A stretch of 64,000 nt of DNA. It comes from Limnephilus marmoratus. Its lineage: Eukaryota > Arthropoda > Insecta > Trichoptera > Limnephilidae. Under the pieces are notes generated by a model that was not told the origin of the DNA, searched no databases, and saw only the letters and a list, made by a program, of their open reading frames with translations. The position numbers and the translations under genes are program-made. The stretch spans positions 36,464,676 to 36,528,675 of the forward strand of contig OU862915.1 in the NCBI GenBank assembly GCA_917880885.1, read 5' to 3'. Position 1 is the first letter of the stretch. Each line of letters opens with the position of its first letter. Below, piece by piece: positions 43,236 through 54,588 of the stretch.

Positions 43236-46200
43236 AGTAATAAAGATTAAATATAAAGATTGTTACACTTTTTCGAATCGCAGCAATAAATAAAAAAAAT
43301 TAACAAACCAATCACGCAAGGGAAAACTTGTATACATTTGACACTTAAAAGACGTGTCAAATAATTTCAAAACCATATGTGTCCAATTTCCCACATCACT
43401 ACTACACTACACTGTGTTTAATAAACGCATGTTTCAAATGGTTTAAACAATTCAAATTATATATTTTTATGTAATTTCAAGAAACGAACACATCGACCTG
43501 GCATTTTCGCGAAAATAAGTGCGGCAGTCCAACACTGCCTATTTTCAATGTTTTGCTCGCTTTGCCGACAGTACCCTTCGCATCGGCCCTGTCCCCGTTT
43601 AACCTCAACCGAGTTGCTGCCAACATACGAAGAAAAGTTTCCGATTGGATAGGGAAAAGGGAATGCCTCGATTATGCATTCAATCCACGAGTTTTCCTTA
43701 CCTCGGGACGAATTAAAATGCAAAGTTCAACGAAAAACAGATTGCTAGTAAGAATGTTCTACCTTCAATTGGTTCGCATCGTTACATTGTGAAAACTAGC
43801 TGTCGGATTATTCCGATGGTACGTGTCCCTTCAATATGTTACGTTAGTTGCTAAAGTTGATTAAATTAAACGTCATTTTGTGGAATGATTATTAAAGGGA
43901 ACGGTTTCTGGTGTGAATGAGGAACTCCAGAGAAAAATATTATGACTTTAAAAAAATACGTTCGTGTCAACCAATGATTGTGAATATATAAGTTTAATCA
44001 AATAATATTAAACGTAGAGTTTAAAAAAATGATTAAAAAGACCATTTCAAATCGTGTCATTAAAACACACTATCAAGTTGGTGGTATTGAATTTTTAGTG
44101 TTGACGTCACTGCTGTCCATAATTTTCCGGTCACCTGGTGATAGCATATTGAAGTTACATTGAAATTTATGACGGAAGCCATTCAACATTTCATATTATT
44201 GGTTTATTTACCATACTTTTTTATAGAGATTTAGACTCATAATAGTTGTTGTGTTTATTGAAGCATTATTTAGGCTTAAATAATTCAGTATCAAAATAGA
44301 GTTATCTCTATTAGTTTAACTGTATTATTTAAAATATTCAAAAACTTTAAGCCGTACAAAAAAAATAGTAACGCTACTCGCAACCCTCCAACTCTGAACT
44401 CCAAGATGGCGGACGTCGAACAGCTGAGTCGGCACTGTATGCTGTATCTTATCAGTTGCCTACAATTGTGCAGGCGATGCTTCAGTTTCCATAATATTGA
44501 TGCTAAAAAGATAATAATTTCAAACAATTTTTATACAACTCTCCCGTAATAATGTTGAAAACTATGATAATATAACAAACAAATTATACAATATAATAAA
44601 TACATAATTCTTCCATACCAAATGACAACACCTGTTGAAAATAAATAAAACTTTTGGAGAGTGATGACTTCTCACAATTCACGGGGATCTTGAAAAATTA
44701 AAACTTTTAACAATTATTTTAACTATTAAAACTAACCATAAAAATAAAAATAAAATATGCAGTTATTTAAGATAGAAGGTCATTATTCAATTTTTTAAAA
44801 TTTAAAAATTGGACTGGAGTTCCTTATTATCTTTGGCAAGGATTAAACCAAACCAGAGTCATTATAAATAATATTGATACCACCAACACGAGGAACCAAT
44901 GGTAACTGAACAGGTAATCATATTTAAGTATCTACTCTGGATGTTGGATAACGGAGCTACTTCGGTTACTTGGATAGGATATAATATTATCCACTTTATA
45001 CTAAATGAGAGTTTGGGCATTAAATCAGTAGGAATATCGAGTTTCGAGATTTGCCGATAAAACCAAATACATAATATTATGTTTATTTATTCCATGTTTT
45101 TCTGTGCTACAAACATTCTTTGGTTACGGGCAGCTAAGATTTTTTTATTGATTTAACCATAATACGTCCATTTACAGATTTATTTTAAAAAAATTATAAA
45201 AACATTATTAATTTTGGTTTAACTAAGGTGTAAATCTTCCTTCTCTTTCGTGATCGGAATCAACCGCGCTACCAACCCTGCCAAATTCCGATTTTTAAAA
45301 CCGACATTTATTTCGTTAATTAAGTGCTTTAATTTCTTTTAATATAAGAAAATTGTGTATTTGTCCTTGTGTTTGTGCGTGATTGGTGTCGAGTCTAATA
45401 GCCAAGCTTCATCTCGATCGGATTGGCAAGTGTGTTTATTTCCACTTCCAAGATTTTGCGTCCGACAAACAGAAGTGAAATTCAAATAGGTATATTTAAA
45501 AAAAAAAAGATATTATACACAATATTTTTCTCTTATACCTCACTAGGTATTACACGTTTTCCAAGTTGCAATACAATTCTCATTAATTTATCAATCCTCA
45601 CGGATTATTAATTTGTTCAGTACTAAAGTGAAAAAACTACCCATTGTTTATGTAATTTATTTGTAAATATATTATTGATGCAGAATAATTTTGTATTTTT
45701 TTACATATTAATAACATTTCATTCAATTTGGCGGGTTTGTTCTTCTCTATAATATATTTTAATTTATAGGCCCCATTAAATGCTGTTCTTTTACTATTAC
45801 TGTTGTTTATCCGTGTACTTTTTTGGTTATGTTTTGAATATTTAAATATTTCAATTGTTAGTGTTTATGCAATGTAAAGGGTTTTTTTAAGAATTGTCCC
45901 AGTCTATCATATTACACATATTATATTGATTGTTATGATAGACATCATAACTTGAAGATTTCCAATCGAAGCTTTTAATTCACATTAATCGAAAAACAGA
46001 ACGAAACTTTTAAAATGGACCCTAACAAAGATGAGAATGACTCTAATCTTCAAGCTTTTTTCTCTGAAGGAAGGCGCATACGCCTGTAAATATTTTTACA
46101 CATTACCGTGTGAATTTGTGGTTTATGTTTGTTTAAAATACATAGATGGCACATTTGCAGTACTTTTCCTTCAATTGTATCAAATATATTCATCCTGTAT

Positions 46201-46555
46201 CGCTGTATGTAGGTATATGTAAATGTACAGTTTATTCCACTGTAAGATTAGTTACGCTAAGCATACAAAAGGTTTTGTAAATTGTATAAACAGCTACACA
46301 GATTAGGTTTGTGTTACTGTAGACTTAGCTAGAACAACAGAGATTAACAATTATTATTATTATCATTATTTCATGGACCGTTATTCTGGAACAGAAATGT
46401 TCAAATTTCCTAATGATAGAAACCCTTGTTTTTTATTAGACGAATTGAATGTAGTTTCAATTTCTCAGTAGGGATTGCTTTTTCTTGTCACGAAAAATAT
46501 TTGATACATTAAAATATTCAGCTTGGGCGAGGTTAATATCAACCATCCTGCATCC
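43236..46555. other. Long stretch without confirmed features
   Basis: Two GC-richer patches stand out. At 43490-43800 both strands are open (79 and 88 codons) with no recognised domain. At 44370-44480 an ATG at 44405 lies in the context CCAAGATGGCGGACG and opens a 47-codon frame starting MADVEQLSRHC. Neither has splice or homology support that I can see. The rest is AT-rich and featureless. Confidence 0.35.
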
Positions 46556-46559
46556 AAGG

Positions 46560-46910
46560 ATCTTCTACAGAAACTAGCGAGTTTCCGACATGAGTTGCAA
46601 TTGCAATGTCAAAGAAAAAAATGTTTCTCCTTGCGTGTCCTTTCATATGCGTCCTCGTTCCCCTCCGGCGTCTCTTTCCTCTTCCGCGAAACCCCCTTCT
46701 TTCATTCCCCATCCCCTTCCCGGCTTTCCAGCTAAACTATATGAAATACACACATTTTTCCATTTTTCCATTTTGCCATTAAATTATTAGAAACCTTTGC
46801 AGGTGTACGCACAACAAATCACAAAAGTTTCATCGCAATCAGATGAATGGTACAGAAAATAAATTAATGACGCGAGAGCTCACCTTTACATATAGAAAAT
46901 AGAAACCTTC
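46560..46910 (+). repeat. Interspersed repeat family C, third copy
   Basis: TTTCTCCTTGCGTGTCCTTT, a shortened C/T-rich core and TTTCATCGCAATCAGATGAA with TACAGAAAATAAATTAATGA correspond to the 34655 copy. The end portion (CTTCGCGGGCTTGCGCACAA) is repeated again at 46907-46950. Confidence 0.6.
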
Positions 46911-46989
46911 GCGGGCTTGCGCACAACAAATCACCAAAGTTTCAGTTCCAAGAGGATGAATAAAATAATTATGGAAAAACAAAGCTGCA

Positions 46990-47150
46990 TTAGAAGTGTG
47001 GAGAAGCTGTTCCGGGCAGCGTATTTCCAAAACTTATACCGGTTCAGTCGCGGTGGCGACATTTTACATTTTAAATACACCTCTATGTTGGTTATTTTGT
47101 ATCACTTTGCAAAAACAAAAATTGTTCTAAAATCTAGATAAAACAATCTT
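46990..47150 (+). repeat. Repeat with inverted counterpart at 48600-48705
   Basis: GCGTATTTCCAAAACTTATA with CCGGTTCAG is mirrored at 48666-48695, while AATACACCTCTATGTTGGTT is present in direct orientation at both sites. The two flank the region containing the TTAA element and LINE fragment. Class unknown. Confidence 0.5.
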
Positions 47151-47827
47151 TCTAATGTGTGTATTTTTTTTCAATTATTTCTGGCTTTCACCCTTCAAGC
47201 GTGTTCTAGGCCATCATATATAATTACAGAGAAAGGAAAGGTGAATTTATAGTTTAATTTTATTTAAGAGGGCATTACCAGAGAAAACCGGAAATACGTC
47301 ATTTTCAAATAAGTTTTTAGACGTATTGACTCTTTTCCACAAAAAATTTATAAATGAATTTCGAAAGATTGTTCTTTTATCTAGCATTCGTATGTAATAA
47401 ATTTTGAGAAATTTTTTTAATTTTTAGTATAATAAGGTTTTTCCATAGGTCGTTGGCAGATTTGTTCAATTTTCAAAAAAGTTTTTGTATTATACCACAC
47501 CCATTTCAAATAATAAAATCATGCAGTAAAATAAATCAATACATTATCTAGCAAACGTATGTTTTAGAATTTTAATTTTAGTTTCAATAAAATCATTAAA
47601 AAATATGTACGTACATGTGTTTCTTGGCGAAAATTGGTCCGTTTGTGTATTTATTTGCGCACTTACAAACTAATATATTTCAGATTTTTTTAACATTCTT
47701 ATTAAATTTAGACATTATTGAAAAATGATAAATACTTATAATCAAAAAATAACTACAAAAAGTACATTATTTTAATAGTTTTAACATCACGCCTTTCAGC
47801 ATTTTTGGATAAAGGTATAAATTAAAG

Positions 47828-47958
47828 AATAATGAAATAATTTTACTTTGTATAAACCACTTATTTGATGTGCAAATCCGACCGGTTTCGGAACAAACGT
47901 TCCTTCGTCAGGGAAAGCTTATACTTATACTTTATTACTTATTATAAGTAATAGCTAC

Positions 47959-47995
<37 letters not shown>
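47828..47995 (-). mobile_element. 168-bp Penelope-related insertion with 13-bp TSD
   Basis: GTATAAATTAAAG at 47815-47827 is repeated at 47996-48008. The insert starts with an AATAATGAAATAATTTT segment, contains a hammerhead-like core on the minus strand and ends in about 33 A residues on the plus strand. Copy 1 of the host element is uninterrupted here, confirming the insertion. Composition and TSD length mirror the insertion at 30228-30401. Confidence 0.75.
47872..47917 (-). ncRNA. Hammerhead-ribozyme-like motif
   Basis: Minus-strand order: TTTCC, CTGACGA (CUGANGA core), one extra A, GGAAC-GTTT-GTTCC (perfect stem II), GAAA, CCGGTC (palindromic mini stem III plus GUC), then GGATTTG. Stem I is only about three pairs (TCC with GGA). 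The same extra A as at 30341 is present, which suggests a family feature rather than random decay. Catalysis is unproven. Confidence 0.45.
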
Positions 47996-47998
<3 letters not shown>

Positions 47999-48166
47999 TA
48001 AATTAAAGCTAATTTGAATTGAAATAAATTCGATATTGAGTTATAATTTTAAAAAGCTGATACGGAGAATAATTAATCTTTCTCATTGTAACCGCCCTGC
48101 ACGATCGTAAGAACAACTTTCGACGAAATGTGGATTTTCGTCCGCTGGCTGGTTAAACGCTCTTAA

Positions 48167-48600
48167 ATGTTCAAATTTCAGATTTTCATGGAAGATTGGA
48201 GTGGAGTTCAGACTTAGAAGAGTTGAGATGTTGAATGAAGGAGAGGCAATTTTGGATAAATCTTGATAGAAGAGAGGATATTTATTTAGAGAGAGACAAT
48301 CAAAAAATATGTCATCTAAAGTTTCCACATCTAGACCACAGAACGTACAATCTGGGGAGTCAAGCACATGAATTTTAAAAAGATGAGAAGGAACGGAACA
48401 ATGTCCGATTCTCATTCGAATAAGTAAGGAAATTTCTTTTTTGGAAAAATGGGGGAATTTTTGAAACCACGGTTTTGATAGGATAGTCCTTTGTATTGAG
48501 GCGTAGTGGGCACCCTTGGATTGACTAGCAATGTTCCAATACTCTGTCCAATTAAAAATCAATAATTTTCTTTCTAAATATAAATATTGATATTGTTCCC
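48167..48600 (-). mobile_element. LINE ORF2 C-terminal fragment
   Basis: The minus frame reads ISLLIRMRIGHCSVPSHLF, then CTFCGLDVETLDDIFFDC. The C-x2-C...H/D-x-F-x2-C arrangement after a basic helix is the post-RNase-H cysteine motif of jockey/R1-type LINEs, except that the usual His is replaced. The element is interrupted near its 3' end by the TTAA element, so the last codons lie left of 47264. Confidence 0.7.
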
Positions 48601-48705
48601 ATATATTGCAAATACACCTCTATATTGGTTATTTTTTACCACTTTGCAAAAACGAAGATTGGTCTGAACCGGTATAGGTTTTGGAAATACGCTTCCGGGC
48701 AGCGC

Positions 48706-49018
48706 AAGACAGTGAGACATTTTCCAGAGTGATCGCTAACATGTCGGGGAGACCTGATAGGGCACACCAGGAAGAATAAAGCAACATTCATTTTTATTTA
48801 TATAGATAGCCAATCAATGTACTGAAGATTTCTCATTTCATACTTATTATAATCATGATAAGATGTTTGGATAACGACGTGCTAAGTCAAAACATAGTAA
48901 GTCCCAGTAAGGTTGTACATTGAAATGTAAACAATAAATTTTGCATGTGAGGTAACAATAAACAACGTATTTGTAATAATGTCTATTATTTACATAATTA
49001 TTTTATGTAGTACGAGTA
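48706..49018. other. Repeat end and unassigned DNA
   Basis: The first 110 bp end in CATTCATTTTTATTTATATAGATAG, the typical 3' end of family C repeats. The rest is AT-rich without recognised features. Confidence 0.4.
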
Positions 49019-49022
49019 TACA

Positions 49023-49180
49023 GGGTGTTAAGGAACGTTCTTGACTTACTTTAACCAGTGAGCCCTGACGTTATTTGGAGTGAAAATGCAAACCTTTAAA
49101 ATCAAAAATATAATTTGGAAAAAGGACAAAAAGAATACAAATATCCTGTAAAGACAATAAATTATTCGTATGTCTCTTAA
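49023..49180 (+). mobile_element. Half copy of the CAGGGTG MITE plus repeat trace
   Basis: CAGGGTGTTAAGGAACGTTC to GACGTTATTTGGAGTGAAAA matches one arm of the 29467 MITE. It is followed by GGACAAAAAGAATACAAATA and CCTGTAAAGACAATAAATTA, which resembles the internal repeat of the 859-bp element at 26940-27190. The second arm is missing. Confidence 0.6.
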
Positions 49181-49424
49181 GGCCCTGTTTATTATTATGA
49201 CGTCAAATTTTGAATCCTACTTTTTGGGTTTACAAGACTCTTAAAATCAGTTAATCAATTAATTAATTAGTTTTTCTAATAAATACTAATCCTTGTAGTT
49301 TTGTCACGTTTTTATACCTTAGTACCAAAAAGTATAACCTTAGGATTTTAAGCGCCCTTGAGATGATTTTCTCACGAAAATGGCGCTCTACAAATCATTC
49401 AAAAATAATAATTTGGAAAATTAT

Positions 49425-49745
49425 TTCCCTCAGGGACTATGTCATCTTTGGGGATGCTGTGTGGTAGGTACTTTAAATGAAAGCAAGGAGAGGACGTTTT
49501 GAGAAGGAACAAGGTACGACGAGGGGTGGGTAAGATGGATGTCAGTGAGTCAATGGGTCCAGGAGTGCAGGAAGTATGAATTCATCCCTCCCAGCTGTAC
49601 AAGTAGATGGGTCGAGAGTCCTGCCGGAGAGGCCAAATGGTCTCCCTCAACCAGTCTCTCCTGATCTGGCCCGCCACGCAGTAAGTGGGCAGACCCATCC
49701 GCCGCCAAGATGAACCAAGAGAAACTTCACCCCACGATAGTGACA
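49425..49745 (-). mobile_element. Repeat family B copy
   Basis: Contains CTATGTCATCTTTGGGGATG, GAGGGGTGGGTAAGATGGAT, GTCCTGCCGGAGAGGCCAAA and GTGGGCAGACCCATCCGCCG in family order. The 5' part (in minus orientation) beyond CTTCACCCC is absent. Confidence 0.7.
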
Positions 49746-51240
49746 ATCGAATAATTTGGAGGAAATAAGCAAGATAACAATCTAAATTATTTTAAGAATG
49801 TACTCGTTTATACTTGATTCGATTTAACGCTAACTTTTACAGCTTAAATATTATTTTTACAATTAAACATTTTTGGTTGTTTTAATTTAATGTACCTACT
49901 TTCAAAATCTAAATGCCTTGAAATAATAACTATTATCGAAAATATTTAATCAGAATATATTGAATGAGAAATTAGAAATTATTATCTTGATTTCAGCCAT
50001 CACTGGTTATTATACAATATACAATCACAATAATTACATTTGGGATTAGAGACCACAGCGCACTGGGGACAGTGGGGACTAGAGACCGTACCATTGTTGA
50101 TAAAGGATACGGGTCATTTCACAATAACCGAATCCACACTGCGATAGGTCTATAACTTAAACAAGTTATTTGTTTATACTTAGTTTTAGTGTAAAAATAA
50201 TTGTATAGCCAGAATGTTTTCGGAAACCGGTAAACGGTGGCGTAGTAGGCACGTAGAAAATATTTTAATTTTACTTTGGTAAAATAAAAGGTGAACCGTC
50301 GGTGAAATCACCATTTTCGATAAATTTTTACTACGAATCAGTTTACATTACGATTACAAAAAAAAAATGCATTCCATAAATTTACTTTCTATCATTTCGC
50401 TTGAGTAGAATTAACATACAATTATTATTTACTTTATTAAAAATAGAAGCGTAAACTATTATTGTTCGGTGTGTATCTCGATCGGTGCCAAGTGTTCCTC
50501 TTAGGTATTTTGTTTGGCATTGAAAATTATTCACCAAATAAATTTAAAAAAAAAAAACACTTTTTGGCACTTCTGTTCCTATACTCCGTTTGGCAGGCAT
50601 TTTTATGCTTATTTCTGCAAGCATAAGACGCACTAACTAGACATATTTTTGGTTTTTAAAGGAAAAAGTGTACCAAAGAGTGTTTTTTTCATGATATTTA
50701 GCTATTATAATGATTATCAAATTCTTTCTACGAATAAAACGTAAATTAAATGAATAATTGCTCGTGTTTAAATTCCGTTACCATATGCTAACTGTTTGAT
50801 TGTTCGAAACCACAAGACAATATTTTTATGAATAATTATTTCGAAAAACTGCAATGAATAATTATGATTTTTTTTAGACTTATTTTAATCACGATATATC
50901 TTTTGAAATGCCGATTTATCGTTTAAAGCCGTTCAAATTATTTGGAAGTAGTTACTATTGAGTGTTGTGTCGTCTATTTGCAAAACTTAACTAAATTTTA
51001 TATTTAAATTCATCTTGCTTCATTTCCATCAATGGATTCTTATACTTTCAAAATAACGTCTGTGTCACATTTTATCTTAATTTTTATGCAACAAAATTGT
51101 GTTTGTATCATTTTGTTGATACTTTCACCAGAAGATAATGTTTCAAGTCACGAATTCTTTGCTAAAATTCAATCATTTCATTTCTAAAACCGTTATCGCC
51201 CACATCTACATTTATGTCACCTTTATTGCTAGTTCATCTT
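49746..51240. other. AT-rich stretch without recognised features
   Basis: No frame of note and no repeat recognised. Confidence 0.4.
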
Positions 51241-51248
51241 AACCGTTT

Positions 51249-51682
51249 GACGACCTCCGTAGTCCAGTGGGTAAGACTCTTGACTCACAATCCGGAGGTC
51301 GCGGGTTCGAACCCGGCATGCGCAAATAAATTTTATTTGATTAATTTGTGTTATTTCACAATTAATTCATTTAAAAATAATATATAATATATTTGCGGCA
51401 TGTTCCAGAGTGGAAGATACTATTAGTATCGCCCTGGTGTAAGACCACCATTCAGAATTGAAACGTTGCTTGGAAATGGCTTTAGCCGTGTTTAGTGACC
51501 AGATCTGAATAGCCAGGTACTTCCCAACCTTCTTCTTCCCCACCTCCTTCCCCTCCCCACTACCTTCAGCCTCACAACATACCCCAATTGGGGATGCCAT
51601 AGTCGCACTGGCTCCAGACGGGAGCAGTTGAGATTCTTGTGCGGTATTCACTGTAAAAAAAAAATAAATAAATAAAAAAAAA
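51249..51682 (+). mobile_element. SINE S1, full-length copy with 8-bp TSD
   Basis: AACCGTTT flanks it at 51241-51248 and 51683-51690. The tRNA-like head has A-box-like GTAGTCCAGTGGGTAAGA and B-box-like GGGTTCGAACC. The body runs CCGCCCTGGTGTAAGACCAC, GGTGACCAGATCTGAATAGC, the pyrimidine-rich segment and CCCAATTGGGGATGCCATAG, ending GCGGTATTCACTG and an A-rich tail with AAATAAATAA. It defines the family. Confidence 0.9.
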
Positions 51683-51904
51683 AACCGTTTACAAGCAATT
51701 AACCAATGTACAAATAATCCGACATAAGTATTATTTTTCGAGTATAATCTCCAAGATTACTGTGCGTCAACCCCTTGTTTTGGAAGACGAAAAAGTCAAC
51801 ATAGGAGCTTGCAGATCTCCAGAGACCCACACGGGACCGTACAGTTACAGCGGGTAAATATTTTCTAATCTCTGATGGCAGTATTGTTGGAGAATATTTT
51901 AAAA

Positions 51905-52462
51905 TAATAACATCATCATCATCATCATCATCTTCTTCTTCCCCTTGTCCTATTCGGGTCGGGGACCCATTGCATCGACAAGGCTCCTTCATATGTGTGA
52001 TTGATCCTCCTCTTGTGTTGATTGTTCGGCCTCCGTCCATGGTAGACCCATCACACAGTTTTTGGAGATGCCTCGCCCAACTGTGTCCGGGGCGGCCCAC
52101 TGGACGTCTACCCTCTGGAATCGCACTCAGTATCTTCCTCGGAATTCGGTCATCAGACATTCTTAGTACATGCCCAAGCCCACTCAGTTGCGATTTTTCT
52201 ATGAAGAGTAGCAGGGGTTTAATGTTTAGATCATCTCGGATCGTCGAGTTTCTTAAATGATACCATTTCGAAACGCCTGCCATTCCTCTCAAGTACCTCA
52301 TTTCCGCAGCTTGGACTCTAGAGCGTGTTCGTTCATTTAGCATCCATGTCTTGTGGCCGTAAGTGGGCGTTGGGCGGTATACCGTTTTAAACACTGCCAT
52401 CTTTGTCTCGGTGCTGAGATCGGCTTTTCTTATGACTGAGCTATAGAGAGGACGCAATGCCT
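51905..52462 (-). mobile_element. RTE-like LINE C-terminus with (GAT)n tail
   Basis: The minus frame reads VFKTVYRPTPTYGHKTWMLN, RVQAAEMRYLRGMAGVSK, LGHVLRM and EGRRPVGRPGHSW, the end of an RTE/craniofacial-development-like reverse transcriptase. It terminates in a (GAT)n run (51909-51935), the kind of simple-repeat tail found on RTE elements. The clade differs from the RTE copies at 14670 and 35540. 5' truncated near 52462. Confidence 0.8.
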
Positions 52463-52834
52463 AATTGCCGCACTTATTCTTCTATCAATTAATAACATTA
52501 AATAAATATTTTCAAACTATTACCGTATTGCACCACACGTTTGAAATAGAAGGATAAAATTAACGTCACGTTCAGGCAGGTTTGTTTTCATACTATTATT
52601 TACTCAGATGAAATGTAAATATGAGATAATATATCATAATATGGACCGGGGTACAATGCCAACCAATGTATTCCACAAAAACAGTGCGCGAATAATTCAA
52701 CCGACAAATCAATGCTCAAATTAATGTGAAGTAACCGCAAATAATTAGAGACGATAAAATGACATATTTTCATAAAAAAGCTTATGTTTTTTAAGCTTTA
52801 CTTTATAAAAAAACTGTACTCTTTCACCGAACTT
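52463..52834. other. Stretch without recognised features
   Basis: AT-rich DNA with no motif. Confidence 0.4.
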
Positions 52835-52835
52835 T

Positions 52836-53235
52836 GACGACCTCCGTAGTCCAGTGGGTAAGACTCTTGACTCACAATCCGGAGGTCGCGGGTTCGAACC
52901 CGGCATGCGCAAATAAATTTTATTTGATTAATTTGTGTTATTTCACAATTAATTCATTTAAAATAATATATAGAATATTTGCGGCATGTTCCAGAGTGGA
53001 AGATACTATCAGTATCGCCCTGGTGTAAGACCACCATTCAGAATTGAAACTTTGCTTGAAAATGGCTGGTGACCAGATCTGAATAGCCAGGTATTTCCCA
53101 ACCTTCCTCTTTCCCACCTCCTTCCCCTCCCCACTACCTTTAGCCTCACAACATACCCCATTTGGGGATGCCATAGTCTCACTGGCTCCAGACGGGAGCA
53201 ATTAAGATTCTTGTGCGGTATTCACTGTAAAAAAA
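52836..53235 (+). mobile_element. SINE S1, near full-length copy
   Basis: Nearly identical to the 51249 copy from GACGACCTCCGTAGTCCAGT through GCGGTATTCACTGTAAAAAA, with a short deletion where TTTAGCCGTGTTTG should follow the GGCT near 53065. Its head could still match polymerase III promoter boxes. Confidence 0.9.
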
Positions 53236-53271
53236 AAAGAACCTGAACCAAAAATGTAAAATATACCTATA

Positions 53272-53675
53272 TATTTTTTTTACATTAGCTCCACACAGGA
53301 GTCCCTGAGGAAAATAATAACCCTCAAGGCCTATGCCATTTTTGGGGATGCTTTGTGGAAGGTCTATTTAGGAAAGTATGGGATTCATACGGACGCATGA
53401 ATCCATCCCTCCCATTGCGGTGGAAAGCGATGTTCAGAAAGATTTCGGCTGTAGAAGTCAAAGGGACTCCCAGAAACCATTCTCTCCCGATCCGGCCTGC
53501 CATGCATCTGGTGGGCAGACGCAACCGCCGCCAATACCCGGACAAACCTCACCCCGTGAACCCGGGCACCCCTGCTAAGTCACTAAACGTAGCGTGCCAC
53601 TTAGGGTGGCCTACGGCAGAGGTTATCCAATAAATGGTTCCCGTGGCGGTGGTAGGTACCTATATCCGCCTCCCA
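53272..53675 (-). mobile_element. Repeat family B copy
   Basis: T-run and ACATTAGCTCCACACAGGAG at the left are the shared LINE-like tail. The right has AACCCGGGCACCCCTGCTAA and CAGAGGTTATCCAATAAATG. It begins about 40 bp after the SINE tail, so the two insertions are nearly adjacent. Confidence 0.75.
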
Positions 53676-53869
53676 ATGTGAAAATATTAATTATTATCTA
53701 ATAGCTGTCAATGTTGTTCAATCAATTATTTAAAAAAAAAATTTAGGAAAAATGCTGAAATTTGATTGTGAACAAAAAAAACAAAAATAGAAATAAATTA
53801 AAAATTGTTAGTGTAATTTTGAAAATATTTTGAATTAGATAGCATTTGTATGTAAATTCAAGTTTGTAC

Positions 53870-54566
53870 TAGAGATGCCACGAATAGTGATTTAGCCGAA
53901 TACCGAATATTCGGCTAGGCTCTCGGCCGAAGCGACGAATATTCGGCGTCCGAATATTCGGTGACACATTTCGCGGGTCACAGGTTCCGATCCGCATCAT
54001 TGAAATGCGTGGGGTAACCAAGCCGAGGGCGTATTTTTTTCATTTGCAAGTAGGTCATACCACAACACGCATTATTTGTTGATTGTTCAGATTGTTGCAT
54101 CAAATTGTGTTACTTATAGTGTGTATATCTTAAAAAATACATTGAAATTTTTAGTGTGTAGTGCATATCTTAAAAATACATGAAAACTATTCGCCTAGAT
54201 CGGATAGCAGACCTTTAAAAGTGGTGGTCAGCAAACGCAAAACAGTAAAAAAGCATAGCAGAATTTGCTAACATTTATTTATCATCTCCCGGGAGCAGTG
54301 TATGTAGTGAGCGGCTTTTTTGGAATCTGGTATAATTTATGATGAAAAGCGCAATCGTTTGCTTTCAATAAATGCTGATTTTTTTTTTCATTCACTGATA
54401 ATATTAAGTGTATAATATGCTGACTTTTTGTTAATTTATTTTTGTTAGTAATAATGGGCTTTTTTTATGATTTAGTTTTCAGTATTCGCAATATTCGGCC
54501 GAATACCGAATAGTTAAAAAAAGTAGCCGAATACAGAATAGCAGCTGAATATTCGAGGCATCTCTA
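53870..54566 (+). mobile_element. hAT element remnant, TSD GTTTGTAC
   Basis: The 697-bp element starts TAGAGATGCC and ends GGCATCTCTA, flanked by GTTTGTAC at 53862-53869 and 54567-54574, the 8-bp duplication of hAT transposons. Subterminal CGAATATTCGG repeats occur in both orientations at both ends. At 54255-54380 the plus strand retains YLSSPGSSVCSERLF and, in another frame, IIYDEKRNRL, the C-terminal dimerisation segment of hAT transposase. The rest of the enzyme is deleted. Confidence 0.9.
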
Positions 54567-54588
54567 GTTTGTACCATTCGCCCGATTA

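Larger units (their letters stand above)
47268..48162. mobile_element. TTAA-targeting element, copy 2, in another LINE
   Basis: Flanked by TTAA at 47264-47267 and 48163-48166. It matches copy 1 from GAGGGCATTACCAGAGAAAA to GGCTGGTTAAACGCTC, including CCATAGGTCGTTGGCAGATT and CATCACGCCTTTCAGCATT, with moderate divergence. It lacks the LINE fragment of copy 1 and instead carries its own 168-bp insertion. No transposase is encoded, so mobilisation must have been in trans. Confidence 0.8.

Noticed and set aside
51249..51320. tRNA gene
   Set aside because: The tRNA-like segment has A and B boxes but is always followed by the same SINE body in several copies, and stems do not close properly. The same holds for 3280, 40632, 52836 and the minus-strand head near 31100-31170.
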